Shown: positions 19,261-28,388, numbered from the stretch's first letter. The stretch is 64,000 bases of DNA from Nocardia concava NBRC 100430 (GCF_000308815.1 NZ_BAFX01000044.1:1-64000), one strand, 5' to 3'. The notes: generated by a model from the letters alone, not told the origin. A program made the numbers and translations.

Positions 19261-20813
19261 AACGACACCGCCTCGTAGAGCTTCCCGATTTCGTCCCGGC
19301 CCAGCACACGCAGCGTGCCCGGCCGCTGATCGCCCAGTGCGACCGGTCCGATGTGGGTGCGCACCAGCGCCGTCACCGGGTGGCCGACCTCGGCCAGCAG
19401 GCGGCGCACGATGTGCTTGCGGCCCTCGTGCAGGACCACCTTCACCAGCGACTTGCCCTGGCCGACCTCGAGCACCTGGAAGCGATCCACCTTGGCGGGA
19501 CCGTCCTCGAGCTCGACGCCGTCCTTGAGCAGCTTGCCGATCTCGCGGTTCTTGACCTCGCCGTTGACCGTGGCCAGGTAGGTCTTCTGCACCTCGAAGG
19601 ACGGGTGCATGAGCCGGTGCGCCAGATCGCCGTCATTGGTGAGCAGCAGCAGGCCCTCGGTGTCGGCGTCGAGACGGCCGACGTGGAACAGGCGCTGTCC
19701 GGCCGCGATTCGCTCGGCGACGATATCGCCGACGCACGGGCGGCCCATCTCGTCGGACATGGTGGACTGCCAGCCCTTGGGCTTGTTCAGGGCCAGATAC
19801 ACCTGCTCGTCGCGGACCACCACGCGCACGCCGTCGACGCGGACGACCGCGGTCTGCGGATCGATGCGCAGGCCCTGCTCGCGGACGATCTTGCCGTCGA
19901 CCTCGATGCGACCGGCGTCGATCATCTCCTCGGCGGCGCGCCGCGAGGCCACACCCGCCTTGGCGAGGACCTTCTGCAGACGCTCGCCCTCGCCCCAGGG
20001 GAGCTTCTTCGGGCCGCGCTCCTCCAGGTCCACGTGCTGGTGCCGGGCGGGCTTGGCATTGCTGATCAGCACCGGTGCGACGACCTGCTTGACCGGCTTG
20101 ACCGACTTCTTCTTGGCGGGAGTATTGGGCGAGGTATGCGGGGCCAGCGGGCTGCCGCCGCCGATCCGGCCGCGCGAGGCATTGCGATCCTGGCCGAAAC
20201 CGGAACGGCCCTCGCCGAATCCGGTGCGCGAGGCGCCGCCACGGCTGTCGCCGCCGCGTCCCGCGCCGCGGGAGTCGGAACCCCAGTCGCCGCGAGACTG
20301 ATTGCCGCGCGCGGAGTTTCCGTACGAGGAGCCGCCGCGCGGGGCCGCGCCGCCGCGCGAACCGCCACCGCCCCACTGGTTTTCGCCACGCGAGCCACCG
20401 CGAGAGTCGCTGTAACCGCCACGCGAGCCGCCGCCACGGTTCTCGCCGTAGCCGCCACGCGAAGCACCGCCGCGATTGTCGCCGTAGGAGCCACCGCGCG
20501 AGGAACCGCCACGGGAATCGCCGTAGCCCGAACCGCCGCGGGATTCGCCGTACGAGCCGCGGGAGCCGCCGGAGCGGGAGTCATAAGAGCCGGAGCCGCC
20601 GCGCGAGTCACGGGAATTGCCGCCCCAGGAGGGCGAGTCGCCGCGGGATCCGCCGCGGGGGTTCGCGGAGCCGCCTCCGCCGTAAGAGCCGCCGCCCCGT
20701 GCGGACCGGTTGTCTCCGGTCCGGCCGCGGGCGGCCTGGGAACCGCCCCTGGGCGGTTCGCTGCCACGTTTTCTACGATCCGGTGTGCCATCTCGGCGAG
20801 CGGGTGTATTCAC
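19257..20813 (-). CDS. rluB: RluB-family pseudouridine synthase with RGG/SRGG-rich N-terminal arm
   Basis: A 518-aa protein. The C-terminal half is a standard 23S rRNA pseudouridine synthase: S4 domain ([22 protein letters not shown], about 275-300), catalytic Asp382 in [17 protein letters not shown], and [12 protein letters not shown]. Residues 1 to about 225 are low-complexity Gly/Ser/Arg repeats (SRGGS, DSRGG, NRGG), like eukaryotic RGG RNA-binding regions, followed by a Lys-rich hinge. Typical RluB is about 250-290 residues, so the arm nearly doubles it. It overlaps cmk and lies 11 nt after scpB. Confidence 0.92.
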   Translation of the reverse strand: MNTPARRDGTPDRRKRGSEPPRGGSQAARGRTGDNRSARGGGSYGGGGSANPRGGSRGDSPSWGGNSRDSRGGSGSYDSRSGGSRGSYGESRGGSGYGDSRGGSSRGGSYGDNRGGASRGGYGENRGGGSRGGYSDSRGGSRGENQWGGGGSRGGAAPRGGSSYGNSARGNQSRGDWGSDSRGAGRGGDSRGGASRTGFGEGRSGFGQDRNASRGRIGGGSPLAPHTSPNTPAKKKSVKPVKQVVAPVLISNAKPARHQHVDLEERGPKKLPWGEGERLQKVLAKAGVASRRAAEEMIDAGRIEVDGKIVREQGLRIDPQTAVVRVDGVRVVVRDEQVYLALNKPKGWQSTMSDEMGRPCVGDIVAERIAAGQRLFHVGRLDADTEGLLLLTNDGDLAHRLMHPSFEVQKTYLATVNGEVKNREIGKLLKDGVELEDGPAKVDRFQVLEVGQGKSLVKVVLHEGRKHIVRRLLAEVGHPVTALVRTHIGPVALGDQRPGTLRVLGRDEIGKLYEAVSL

Positions 20814-20824
20814 GTTGTCCTATT

Positions 20825-21940
20825 TCAATCATCGGTACCGAGGTCGATATCGGCCTCGGCCGGTTTCTTCAGCCTGGTGTACCGGGGGTCGGTGTCCAGG
20901 CTCTCGTTGATCTCGTCGATCAGATCGACGCCCGGGAGCAGGGGAGCCAACGGCGGCAGATCCGCCAGTGACGCAAGTCCGATCCGTTCCAGGAACAGCT
21001 CGGTGGTGATGTACAGAGTGCCGTTGGTCTCCGGGTCCGCTCCGGCCTCCGCGATCAGCCCCCGCGCCAGCAGGGTCCTGATCACGCCATCCACGTTCAC
21101 GCCGCGCACCGCACTCACGCGTGCTCGGGTAACCGGTTGACGGTACGCGATCACCGCCATGGTTTCCAAAGCGGCGCGTGTGAGCTTCGACCGTGCGCCG
21201 TCCAACAGCATACGTTCCACGTAGGGCGCGAATTCAGTCCGCGTGTAATACCGCCACCCATCCCCGACGTACCTGAGATCCATCCCACTCCGCCGCGCGG
21301 TCAACTCCGCCGACATCTCCCGCAGCGCCGTCTCGACCCGCATCGGGTGATCCCGCATCGCCGACGCCAGCAGCTCGACCGGCGCGGGCGCATCCACCAC
21401 GAGCAACATCGCCTCGAGCGCCGCCCGAAACTCCTCCTCCGAAAGCTCCTCTTCGTCCTCGAACTCCTCCGAATCGACAGTGCCCTCCGCCGCCGCGCCG
21501 GGCGCCTCCGCCGACTCGGCACTCGCATCCACACCGTCAGTGACCTCGGACACCACCTCGGTGGCCTCCGCCCCGGCCTCCGAGATCACGTCGCCTTCGG
21601 CGTCGTCCGCCGAGCCTGAGCCGAGCTCGGCCACATCGGAGTCCCGTGCCGCTTCGCCGGATCCGGGCTGGGCCGAGCCGGATTCAGTGCCGGGATCGGT
21701 TGCCTCTGCCTCGGGGACCGGGGCGGCGGAGCCCGCGATCTCGGTGACGAGGTCGGTGGTTGCGGGGGTATCCGGGGCGGCGGTGTGAGCCGTCGCCGGG
21801 GCGTCTGTTCCGGCTGCTTCGGCTTTGGCCGCGGCGGCGGCTTCGGCGATGATGCGCTGGGCCGGGGTGAGTTGAGGCGCGGCCTGGTTGGCGGCGGCGG
21901 GGTCTTCCACGTCGTCTCCCAAGTTCTGCACCTCGGTCAC
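20825..21940 (-). CDS. scpB: Segregation and condensation protein ScpB
   Basis: A 371-aa protein. The conserved winged-helix ScpB core spans roughly residues 170-350 (EEFRAALEAMLLVVDAPAPVELLA, then LTRAALETMAVIAYRQPVTRARVSAVRGVNVD). The first 165 residues are a disordered Ala/Glu/Asp-rich arm absent from the M. tuberculosis protein, which is about 230 aa. ScpB with ScpA forms the SMC condensin regulatory complex. GTG at 21940 overlaps the scpA stop by 4 nt. Confidence 0.93.
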   Translation of the reverse strand: MTEVQNLGDDVEDPAAANQAAPQLTPAQRIIAEAAAAAKAEAAGTDAPATAHTAAPDTPATTDLVTEIAGSAAPVPEAEATDPGTESGSAQPGSGEAARDSDVAELGSGSADDAEGDVISEAGAEATEVVSEVTDGVDASAESAEAPGAAAEGTVDSEEFEDEEELSEEEFRAALEAMLLVVDAPAPVELLASAMRDHPMRVETALREMSAELTARRSGMDLRYVGDGWRYYTRTEFAPYVERMLLDGARSKLTRAALETMAVIAYRQPVTRARVSAVRGVNVDGVIRTLLARGLIAEAGADPETNGTLYITTELFLERIGLASLADLPPLAPLLPGVDLIDEINESLDTDPRYTRLKKPAEADIDLGTDD

Positions 21941-23148
21941 CCGTAGTCCTCTTCGATCGTCACTGGTTGGGCGGGTTGGTCTTCGAGCTCGCCGATCCAG
22001 CTGATGGACAGCGGGCCCAGGGGGTCGGGCTGGTCGAACTCGATGGTTTTGCCTCGGTAGAGCTCGAGCAGGGCGAGGAAGCGGGCCACGATCTGGATCG
22101 GAAGCTCGCAGTCGGCGCAGAGGTCGTGGAAGGTCGTCCAGCCGCCGGCGCCGGCGCTCTTGAGCCTTTCCAGGACCAGGGCGGCCTGTTCGGCGATCGA
22201 GATCGCGTGGGCGTGGATGTGATCCAGGCCGACCCGCGGTTTCGGTCGCGGCCGGAACACGGTGGCGGCGACGTCGGCGAATTCCGCGGCGTCCACCCCC
22301 AGCGTAACCTCCGGCAACAGCTCCAGATACCGCTCCTCCAGCGAGACCGCGCGCGGATACCGTTGCAGCGCCGCCGCCTCCAGCTCGCCGAGCAGTTCGG
22401 CCACCTGCTTGAACGCGCGATACTGCAGCAGCCGCGCGAACAGCAGGTCGCGCGCCTCCAGCAGTTCCAGGTCCTCCTCGTCGGACACCTCGCCCGACGG
22501 CAGCAACCGGGCCGCCTTCAAATCCAGCAGAGTGGCCGCGATGAGCAGGAATTCGGTGGTCTGATCGAGAATCTTGTCGGCCCGCAGTCCCTGCTCGCCC
22601 GACAGGCTCGCCGTGAGCGCCTTGGTATAGGCGATGAACTCGTCGGTCACCTTGTGCAACGCGATCTCGGTGACATCCAGCCGCCGCGAACTGATCAGCT
22701 GCAACAACAGGTCGAACGGCCCCTGAAAGTTGGCCAGGTTCAGATGGAATTTGCCGTCTTTGCCCGAATCATCCGCTGCCGCAAGCGCAGCCATGGGTGC
22801 GTCGGATCCGGCGATGTCCGCCACGATCGCGGAATCGGCCGACGCGCCGGAAGTCTCACCCGCCGCACCGGCGCGGTCCTCACCGCCGAACCCGTCGTGC
22901 TCGTCGGCACCGGTCTCCTCGGTGCCGTGGTCCCCACCAGCATCGTTGTCGTGGCCCTCGCTCGCGGCGATGTCGACAGCTCCGCCCGCGCTGGAGTCGT
23001 CTCCGCCCGCGGCAATGTCGGCCAGGAGCGAAAAGTCTGAATCGTCCGAAGACACGGGAGAGCCCGGGGACGCCGAATCGTCCCCGGGCAGGTCGAATTC
23101 CGCGTCCGCCGGGTCGTGCGCGGACGCCGAGTCGAGAGAATCGCTCAA
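21937..23148 (-). CDS. scpA: Segregation and condensation protein ScpA, TTG start
   Basis: A 403-aa kleisin. The N-terminal SMC-neck-binding region begins FHLNLANFQGPFDLLLQLISSRRLDVTEIAL (about 147 on) and a C-terminal winged helix follows. The first 140 residues are an acidic Asp/Ser/Gly-rich arm; M. tuberculosis ScpA is near 280 aa. The start is TTG at 23148, overlapping the upstream TGA as TTGA. No ATG or GTG gives equivalent coupling, although a later internal Met before the conserved core cannot be excluded. Confidence 0.9.
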   Translation of the reverse strand: MSDSLDSASAHDPADAEFDLPGDDSASPGSPVSSDDSDFSLLADIAAGGDDSSAGGAVDIAASEGHDNDAGGDHGTEETGADEHDGFGGEDRAGAAGETSGASADSAIVADIAGSDAPMAALAAADDSGKDGKFHLNLANFQGPFDLLLQLISSRRLDVTEIALHKVTDEFIAYTKALTASLSGEQGLRADKILDQTTEFLLIAATLLDLKAARLLPSGEVSDEEDLELLEARDLLFARLLQYRAFKQVAELLGELEAAALQRYPRAVSLEERYLELLPEVTLGVDAAEFADVAATVFRPRPKPRVGLDHIHAHAISIAEQAALVLERLKSAGAGGWTTFHDLCADCELPIQIVARFLALLELYRGKTIEFDQPDPLGPLSISWIGELEDQPAQPVTIEEDYG

Positions 23149-24071
23149 CGGCCCGACCGCTGGATGACTTCCCGGGCCATGGCCCGATAGGCTTCGGCGC
23201 CACCGGATTTGGGCGCCCAGGTGGTGATGGGCTCACCGGCGACGCTGGCGTCGGGGAAGCGGACGGTCCGCGAGATCACCGTGTCGTAGACGAGGTCGCC
23301 GAACACCTCGACCACGCGCGTCATGACCTGACGCGAATGCAATAGGCGGGCATCGAACATGGTGACCACGATGCCGTACAGCACCAGCTCGGGATTCAGC
23401 CGGTCCCGCACCTTCTCCACGGTGTCGTTGAGCAGGGCGAGTCCGCGCAGCGAGAAGTACTCGCACTCCATCGGAATGATGACGCCGTCGGCGCAGGCCA
23501 GGGCGTTCACGGTGAGCAGGCCCAGCGACGGCTGGCAGTCGATGAGGATGTAGTCGTAGCGGTTGCGCAGCGGCGCGAGCGCACGGCCCAGCGTCTGCTC
23601 GCGCCCGACCTCGTTGACGAGCTGGATCTCCGCCGCCGACAGGTCGATATTGGACGGCAGCAGATCCATCCCGTCGACCTTGGTGTTCATCAGCACGTCG
23701 TCGACATTCACCTTGCCGGGCCCGACCAGCAGGTTGTGCACGGTGACGTCCAGATCGTGGTGCGCCACACCGAGTCCCGCCGACAGCGCGCCCTGCGGAT
23801 CCAGGTCGACCAGCAGCACCTTGCGCCCGTACTCCGCCAGCGCCGCACCGAGATTGATGGTCGAGGTGGTCTTGCCGACCCCGCCCTTCTGATTGCACAT
23901 GGCCACGATCAGCGCGGGCGCGGTGTGATCGGGCTCGGGCGGCACCGGAATCTCGCGCAGCGGACGCCCGGTCGGCCCGACCTGCTTGGCGTCGTGCACC
24001 ACATCGGGTGCCTCCCACAGCGTTTGCGCGGCGGTTTCGATCCGCTGGCCCGCACCACCGGTAGTCGTCAC
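23145..24071 (-). CDS. ParA/Soj-like ATPase (Rv1708-type)
   Basis: A 308-aa ParA-family P-loop ATPase with deviant Walker A KGGVGKTT (62-69), LVDLDPQGALSAGLG, Walker B YDYILIDCQPSLG and a C-terminal DNA-binding face. It heads the scpA-scpB-rluB-cmk-der operon, as Rv1708 does in M. tuberculosis; it is distinct from the ParA encoded near oriC. A role in chromosome organisation with ScpAB is inferred from linkage. GTG at 24071 is preceded by AAGGAG. Confidence 0.93.
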   Translation of the reverse strand: MTTTGGAGQRIETAAQTLWEAPDVVHDAKQVGPTGRPLREIPVPPEPDHTAPALIVAMCNQKGGVGKTTSTINLGAALAEYGRKVLLVDLDPQGALSAGLGVAHHDLDVTVHNLLVGPGKVNVDDVLMNTKVDGMDLLPSNIDLSAAEIQLVNEVGREQTLGRALAPLRNRYDYILIDCQPSLGLLTVNALACADGVIIPMECEYFSLRGLALLNDTVEKVRDRLNPELVLYGIVVTMFDARLLHSRQVMTRVVEVFGDLVYDTVISRTVRFPDASVAGEPITTWAPKSGGAEAYRAMAREVIQRSGR

Positions 24072-24165
24072 GTCCGCTGCTCCTTCGACGTTCCTGCCCT
24101 TACCCCGCCCACCGACCTGCCGTGAACGACGCGCCCGGCCGCGTGTGCGTACCGGTCCCTCTTAG

Positions 24166-24193
24166 ACGCTACCGCCTGTTCGCGCAAGACCAA
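24166..24193 (-). promoter_or_regulatory. Candidate promoter of parA-scpAB-rluB-cmk-der operon
   Basis: On the minus strand TTGGTC (24193-24188) and TAGCGT (24171-24166) are 16 bp apart, about 95 nt before the parA start. Hexamer matches are moderate only. Confidence 0.3.
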
Positions 24194-24476
24194 CGCTCGG
24201 ACACGCACTGTAAACCTGCACTTCAGGGACGGTAAGGGCACCCTCGGCCCGGTCTCTTGACTGGTCGGAGGCACTCTCGCGTTGTGGGACAGCAGGTTAC
24301 GGGGTCACAAGCATGTTCCCAGCAGATCAGGGGAGATACGCCCGAATCCGTCGCAATCGCGCCTCCCGACCGCCACCATTCCGGACATTCGCCCAATTCC
24401 GACATCCCCGAGCCACATCGAGTGCCGGCCCGCCGACAGTCGCCCCCGGCCCCGCCCTCGCCGCCGCCCGGTGCAA

Positions 24477-24542
24477 CAAGATCAGGGAGCTCTCACCGCG
24501 CGAATTCGGACAAATTTCGACACCGAGAGCTCCCTGATCTTG
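24477..24542. repeat. Hairpin element, copy 2 (18-bp perfect stem, conserved loop)
   Basis: CAAGATCAGGGAGCTCTC (24477-24494) and its exact reverse complement (24525-24542) flank a 30-nt loop. Loop bases 24500-24515 read GCGAATTCGGACAAAT, 15 of 16 identical to the minus-strand loop of the element at 13254-13316. It ends 80 nt before the kinase start. No T-run follows. Confidence 0.8.
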
Positions 24543-24622
24543 ATTCGACGCCCGTGATGGGGGAGCGGGGCCGGGGCCGGAAACGGTAGGGTTTGGGGGA
24601 TTTTGGTGGTGCGAGGGGCCGA

Positions 24623-27043
24623 ATGGTGCGTGCGGGCGAGGAATTCGCGGGATATCTGATCGAGCGGCAGCTCGGCGGGGGCGGGATGGGGGAGGTATTT
24701 CTCGCCCGGCATCCGCGACTGCCGCGATTGGTGGCGCTCAAGCTGCTGGCCCGGGAGTTGGCCTCGCAGGCGGAGACTCGCGCCCGCTTCGAGCGGGAAG
24801 CCGAGCTGATCGCGCGGCTGGATCATCCGAATATCGTGACCGTGCACGACCGCGGCGTCGAGGACGGGCGACTGTGGATCGCCATGCAGTACGTGGACGG
24901 CGGGGACGCCTCGACCCTGGATCCGTACACGCTGCCGCCGCGCGAGGCGGTGCACATCATCGCCGAGACCGCGAAGGCCCTCGACTACGCGCACTCGATG
25001 GGTGTCGTGCACCGCGACGTGAAGCCCGCCAATATTCTGCTCACCCAGCCGCCGATGTGGCAGGAGCGGCGGATCCTGTTGACGGACTTCGGAATCGGGC
25101 GACTCCGCGATGATTCGGCGCAGATCACGCGGACCGGGACGCTGGCCGCGACCATCACCTACGCCTCGCCCGAACAGCTGTCGGGCAGCGCGCTCGATCA
25201 GCGCTCGGACCAATATTCGCTGGCGTGCACGCTGTTCCGGCTGCTCACCGGATCGACGCCGTTCCAGGCGGAGACGGTCGCCGCGGTCGTCACCGGCCAC
25301 CTGCAGCATCCGGTGCCGAGGCTGAGCGATCGCCGCCCCGAACTGCCCGCCGCCCTCGACGCGGTGGTCGCGCGGGCGCTCGCCAAGCGGCCCGACGCCC
25401 GCTTCGAATCCTGCCGGGCCTTCGCCGAGGCTGCGGCGCAGGCCTTGTCGGAGGTCGCCGAGTCCACGCTGCCGCCGTCGTCGAGCGCGGGGGCCGCGAA
25501 TGCGACGCGGCTGCTGCACCCCGCCGAGAACGCTGCCGGCGCCACGGCGGTGGTCACGACCCTGCCCGAGGCCCTCACGGAGGCGGACACGTCACTGCTC
25601 GGTTCGAATGCCACGGGTCTCGATGCCGCGGCGGCGGGGCCGAATGGCGCGGGGCAGAGGTCGAACGCCGCGGGGCCGGGATCGAACGCCGCGGGGCCGG
25701 GATCGAACGCTGCGGGGCCGGGATCGAATGCTGCGGGGCAGGGGCCGAGTACCGCACGGCACCGGCTCGATACGTCGGCGCGCACCGGTCCCCGCCGCGG
25801 CCGCTGGATCGCCGCCGGTGCCGGGACGCTGGCGGTGGTGCTCGCGGTGGCCGCCGGAATCATCTGGACGACACGGCATTCCGGTTCGGATCCCACACCC
25901 CCGCCGCCGGTGGCCGAGACCGGCGCGCAGGCCGCGATCCTGTCCGGCTTCGCCCCGTTCCTGCAGATCGACGCACAGGGCAGGCGCGTCGCCGCACCGA
26001 TCTCGGTGGAGGATCCCGCGAATGACGGCAGGCTGCCGTGCTCCGCGGTGTCCATCGCGGCCGCGGTGCCTCTGTCGGGCGATCGAGACACCGTGGCCCT
26101 GGGTAAGAACGTGCTCGCCGCCGTGAATCTGGCTCTGTCCCAGTTCCTCCGGGGCGGGAATCGCGCGTGCCCCGTCAAGGTGCTGCCCTTCGACACCGGT
26201 GGCGATCAGGCGACCGCGGCGCAGGCCGCCAAGCAGATCGCCGCGGACAAATCCATCGTGGCGGTGATCGGCCCGGCGCTGTCCCCGGAGGTGATCGGCG
26301 CGGGCAACACCCTCGACGAGGCCGGGCTGCCGTTCCTGACCCCGCTGGCCTCCAATCCGGTTCTGACGCAACAGGGCTGGTCCGGCTTCTTCCGCGGCCT
26401 GGCCAATGACAAGGTGCAGGGCCCGGCGCTGGGCCGCTATCTGGCGACCACCGCGGGCTTCTCCCGGGTCTGCGTGGTGCGCGACAACGGTGACGGCTAC
26501 GAAGCCGAGCTGACCCCGGCGATCATCGCGGGGCTGGGCCGGGCGGCGCTGCCGGAATGCCAGGTCAGCTTCGATCGGGGCGGCGATCCCGGTACGGCTG
26601 TTCAGACGGTGGCGGCGGCGAACCCGGACGCGGTGTTCTTCGCGGGCTACTCACAGGATGCCGCCAACCTGCTGAAGAAGCTCCGAAGCGCCGGTGTCGC
26701 AGCGACTTTCGTACTGGGTGACGGCGCGTACGACCAGGCCTTCCGCACCGCCGCCGGGGCCGCCGCGACGGGCACGATCGTGGATTGTTCGTGCGGTCCG
26801 GCGACGGACGCCTTCCTCGCCGATTACAAGTCGGGTTCCGGGCAGGACGCGTCCACGTACGCCGTCGAGGCCTACGACCTGACCGCAATCGTCCTGCGCG
26901 GCATCGTCTCCGGACACACCCAGCGCACCGACCTACGCGACTACCTGCACAAATATCACGCCGACGGCATCGCCCACTCCTATGGCTGGACCGCCGCCGG
27001 CGAACCCGCCGATCCGCGCCTCTGGCTGTATCGACTCTCCTAG
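24623..27043 (+). CDS. Receptor Ser/Thr kinase fused to type I periplasmic-binding-protein domain
   Basis: An 806-aa protein. An N-terminal PASTA-kinase-type Ser/Thr kinase (about 1-265) has glycine loop GGGGMGEV (18-25), Lys40, HRDVKPAN with Asp132 and DFG 155-157. A disordered Ala/Gly/Ser linker includes four 7-residue repeats, one membrane helix spans about 392-418, and the extracytoplasmic part (430-800) is a Leu/Ile/Val-binding-protein-like module (AAAVPLSGDRDTVALGKNVLAAVNLA, VAVIGPALSPEVIGAGNTL, VCVVRDNGDGYEAEL) with six cysteines. This predicts a kinase directly gated by a small ligand such as an amino acid. ATG 24623 follows GAGGGG; a TTG further upstream is less likely. Confidence 0.88.
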   Translation: MVRAGEEFAGYLIERQLGGGGMGEVFLARHPRLPRLVALKLLARELASQAETRARFEREAELIARLDHPNIVTVHDRGVEDGRLWIAMQYVDGGDASTLDPYTLPPREAVHIIAETAKALDYAHSMGVVHRDVKPANILLTQPPMWQERRILLTDFGIGRLRDDSAQITRTGTLAATITYASPEQLSGSALDQRSDQYSLACTLFRLLTGSTPFQAETVAAVVTGHLQHPVPRLSDRRPELPAALDAVVARALAKRPDARFESCRAFAEAAAQALSEVAESTLPPSSSAGAANATRLLHPAENAAGATAVVTTLPEALTEADTSLLGSNATGLDAAAAGPNGAGQRSNAAGPGSNAAGPGSNAAGPGSNAAGQGPSTARHRLDTSARTGPRRGRWIAAGAGTLAVVLAVAAGIIWTTRHSGSDPTPPPPVAETGAQAAILSGFAPFLQIDAQGRRVAAPISVEDPANDGRLPCSAVSIAAAVPLSGDRDTVALGKNVLAAVNLALSQFLRGGNRACPVKVLPFDTGGDQATAAQAAKQIAADKSIVAVIGPALSPEVIGAGNTLDEAGLPFLTPLASNPVLTQQGWSGFFRGLANDKVQGPALGRYLATTAGFSRVCVVRDNGDGYEAELTPAIIAGLGRAALPECQVSFDRGGDPGTAVQTVAAANPDAVFFAGYSQDAANLLKKLRSAGVAATFVLGDGAYDQAFRTAAGAAATGTIVDCSCGPATDAFLADYKSGSGQDASTYAVEAYDLTAIVLRGIVSGHTQRTDLRDYLHKYHADGIAHSYGWTAAGEPADPRLWLYRLS
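25661..25744 (+). repeat. Four tandem 21-bp repeats in kinase linker
   Basis: Units TCGAACGCCGCGGGGCCGGGA are repeated in frame at 25661, 25682, 25703 and 25724, the last diverged. They encode SNAAGPG repeats between kinase domain and membrane helix. Repeat number may vary between strains. Confidence 0.85.
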
Positions 27044-28320
27044 GAAGCCGTCGCCTGTCCTCGTGTAGCCGGATCGGGCCGCAGCCGCCGCAGTCCGAGA
27101 ATCGCGAGCAGACAGCCGACGGCCAGGGCCAGGCCGGTCCAGCCGGGACGGTTCTCGGTGATGTCCGTAGCACTGCTGTGCGCCGTTGTGGTTGCGCAGG
27201 TGTGGTTTTCGAGGGTGAGCACGGCCGACGGCAACAGCAGGATCCCCAGCGGCAGCACGGTGCTCGCGGCGATGCGGGTCCGGACCGCGCCGAAGCTGTA
27301 CCCGGCCAGCGCGGCGACGGCACAGCTGCCGATGAGCGTCGGCCACGAATCATCCTGCGGCGCAGCGGGACCGAGCACCGCGAACACTCCCGCCGCGAGC
27401 ACTCCCGCAGCCGCGGCGAGCGGGGCCGGGCGCAGCAGGCCCGCCGCCAGGCCGATGCTCATCGCGAGCAGCATCGGGGCGAGTTTCCAATGCGCCTGGG
27501 CGCCAACGGCGATGGCGCTGCCGGTGCCCGCCAGCCCCACCGTCAGCAGGGTGAGGGTGCCGTCGCGCCCCGGCAGCAGTAGCGCCGCGAAGACGGCGAC
27601 CGCGAGGGTGGCGAGCACGGCGGCCGCGATGGCGAGTGGTCCGGCGCCGGGATGGCCGAGCCGTTCGGGCACCACGGTGATGGTGGTGATCACCAGGGCC
27701 GCGGCCAGCACCGGCCCGAACGGGAGATTCAGGGTGGTCGGATAGGCGTCGATCGGCCGCCGCCGACTCAGCCAGCAGATGGCCAGCAATGCCACCGTGG
27801 GTATGGTCAGCCAGGTCGGCGGCAGATCGTTGAAGGCTCGTTCGACCAAGGATCTCCCGCCGTGCTCGCCTCCGGAGAACTCGAGATGATCGCCGATCGC
27901 CAGCCCGGTCAACGCCCCGAACAGGTATCCGATTGCCGGAGGCCGATATTCGAGCGCCCCGGCCCCGGCCGCCCCGAGCAGCACGCCCGCCGACAGCGAG
28001 TCGACGAAGTTGGCGGTGGACAGGCTCGCGGGCGTCGCCGTCAGCAGCAGGTGGTCCACGGCCAGGAGCAGCGCGGTGACGGTGGCGGTGGCCCATGCCA
28101 CGCGGGTGCCGAACATGCTCACGCAGACCGCGGCGAGCACGGCGACGACCGCGCCCGCGGCGGTCGCGCGCGGCACCGTGATGGTCAGCAGCGTCATCTG
28201 CAGCGCCGAGGATTCCGCGGGTCCGCAGCCGGTGTCGACGGGCACGATGAGCGCCAGGCACGCGACCGCTGCGGCGGCGCTCGCGGCGAACGTGTCGATG
28301 ACCTGACGATATTGCTGCAC
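27040..28320 (-). CDS. Polytopic membrane protein of unknown function
   Basis: A 426-aa protein with about a dozen hydrophobic segments (ASAAAAVACLALIVPV, GAVVAVLAAVCVSMFG, MLLAMSIGLAAGLLR and others) and a soluble-looking loop FSGGEHGGRSLVERAFNDLPPTW. I see no transporter signature. GTG at 28320 has GGGGAG upstream. It converges on the receptor kinase, the two stop codons sharing CTAG, so they are neighbours but not an operon. Confidence 0.7.
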   Translation of the reverse strand: MQQYRQVIDTFAASAAAAVACLALIVPVDTGCGPAESSALQMTLLTITVPRATAAGAVVAVLAAVCVSMFGTRVAWATATVTALLLAVDHLLLTATPASLSTANFVDSLSAGVLLGAAGAGALEYRPPAIGYLFGALTGLAIGDHLEFSGGEHGGRSLVERAFNDLPPTWLTIPTVALLAICWLSRRRPIDAYPTTLNLPFGPVLAAALVITTITVVPERLGHPGAGPLAIAAAVLATLAVAVFAALLLPGRDGTLTLLTVGLAGTGSAIAVGAQAHWKLAPMLLAMSIGLAAGLLRPAPLAAAAGVLAAGVFAVLGPAAPQDDSWPTLIGSCAVAALAGYSFGAVRTRIAASTVLPLGILLLPSAVLTLENHTCATTTAHSSATDITENRPGWTGLALAVGCLLAILGLRRLRPDPATRGQATAS

Positions 28321-28388
28321 GGGCTCCCCGGGTCGAAGCTACAAGTCAGTTACCGTTCAGCCACCGTAACAGCGGGCGCGAAACCCTC

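Larger units (their letters stand above)
24072..24622. other. Intergenic region between parA operon and receptor kinase
   Basis: A 551-nt divergent intergenic stretch. It contains a candidate promoter for the parA operon (24166-24193), an 18-bp-stem hairpin element (24477-24542) and no gene I can support; the short plus-strand frames across 24257-24589 have no family-like content. Confidence 0.6.

Noticed and set aside
25661..25744. Tandem 21-bp repeats as a regulatory array
   Set aside because: They are in frame and encode the SNAAGPG linker of the receptor kinase.
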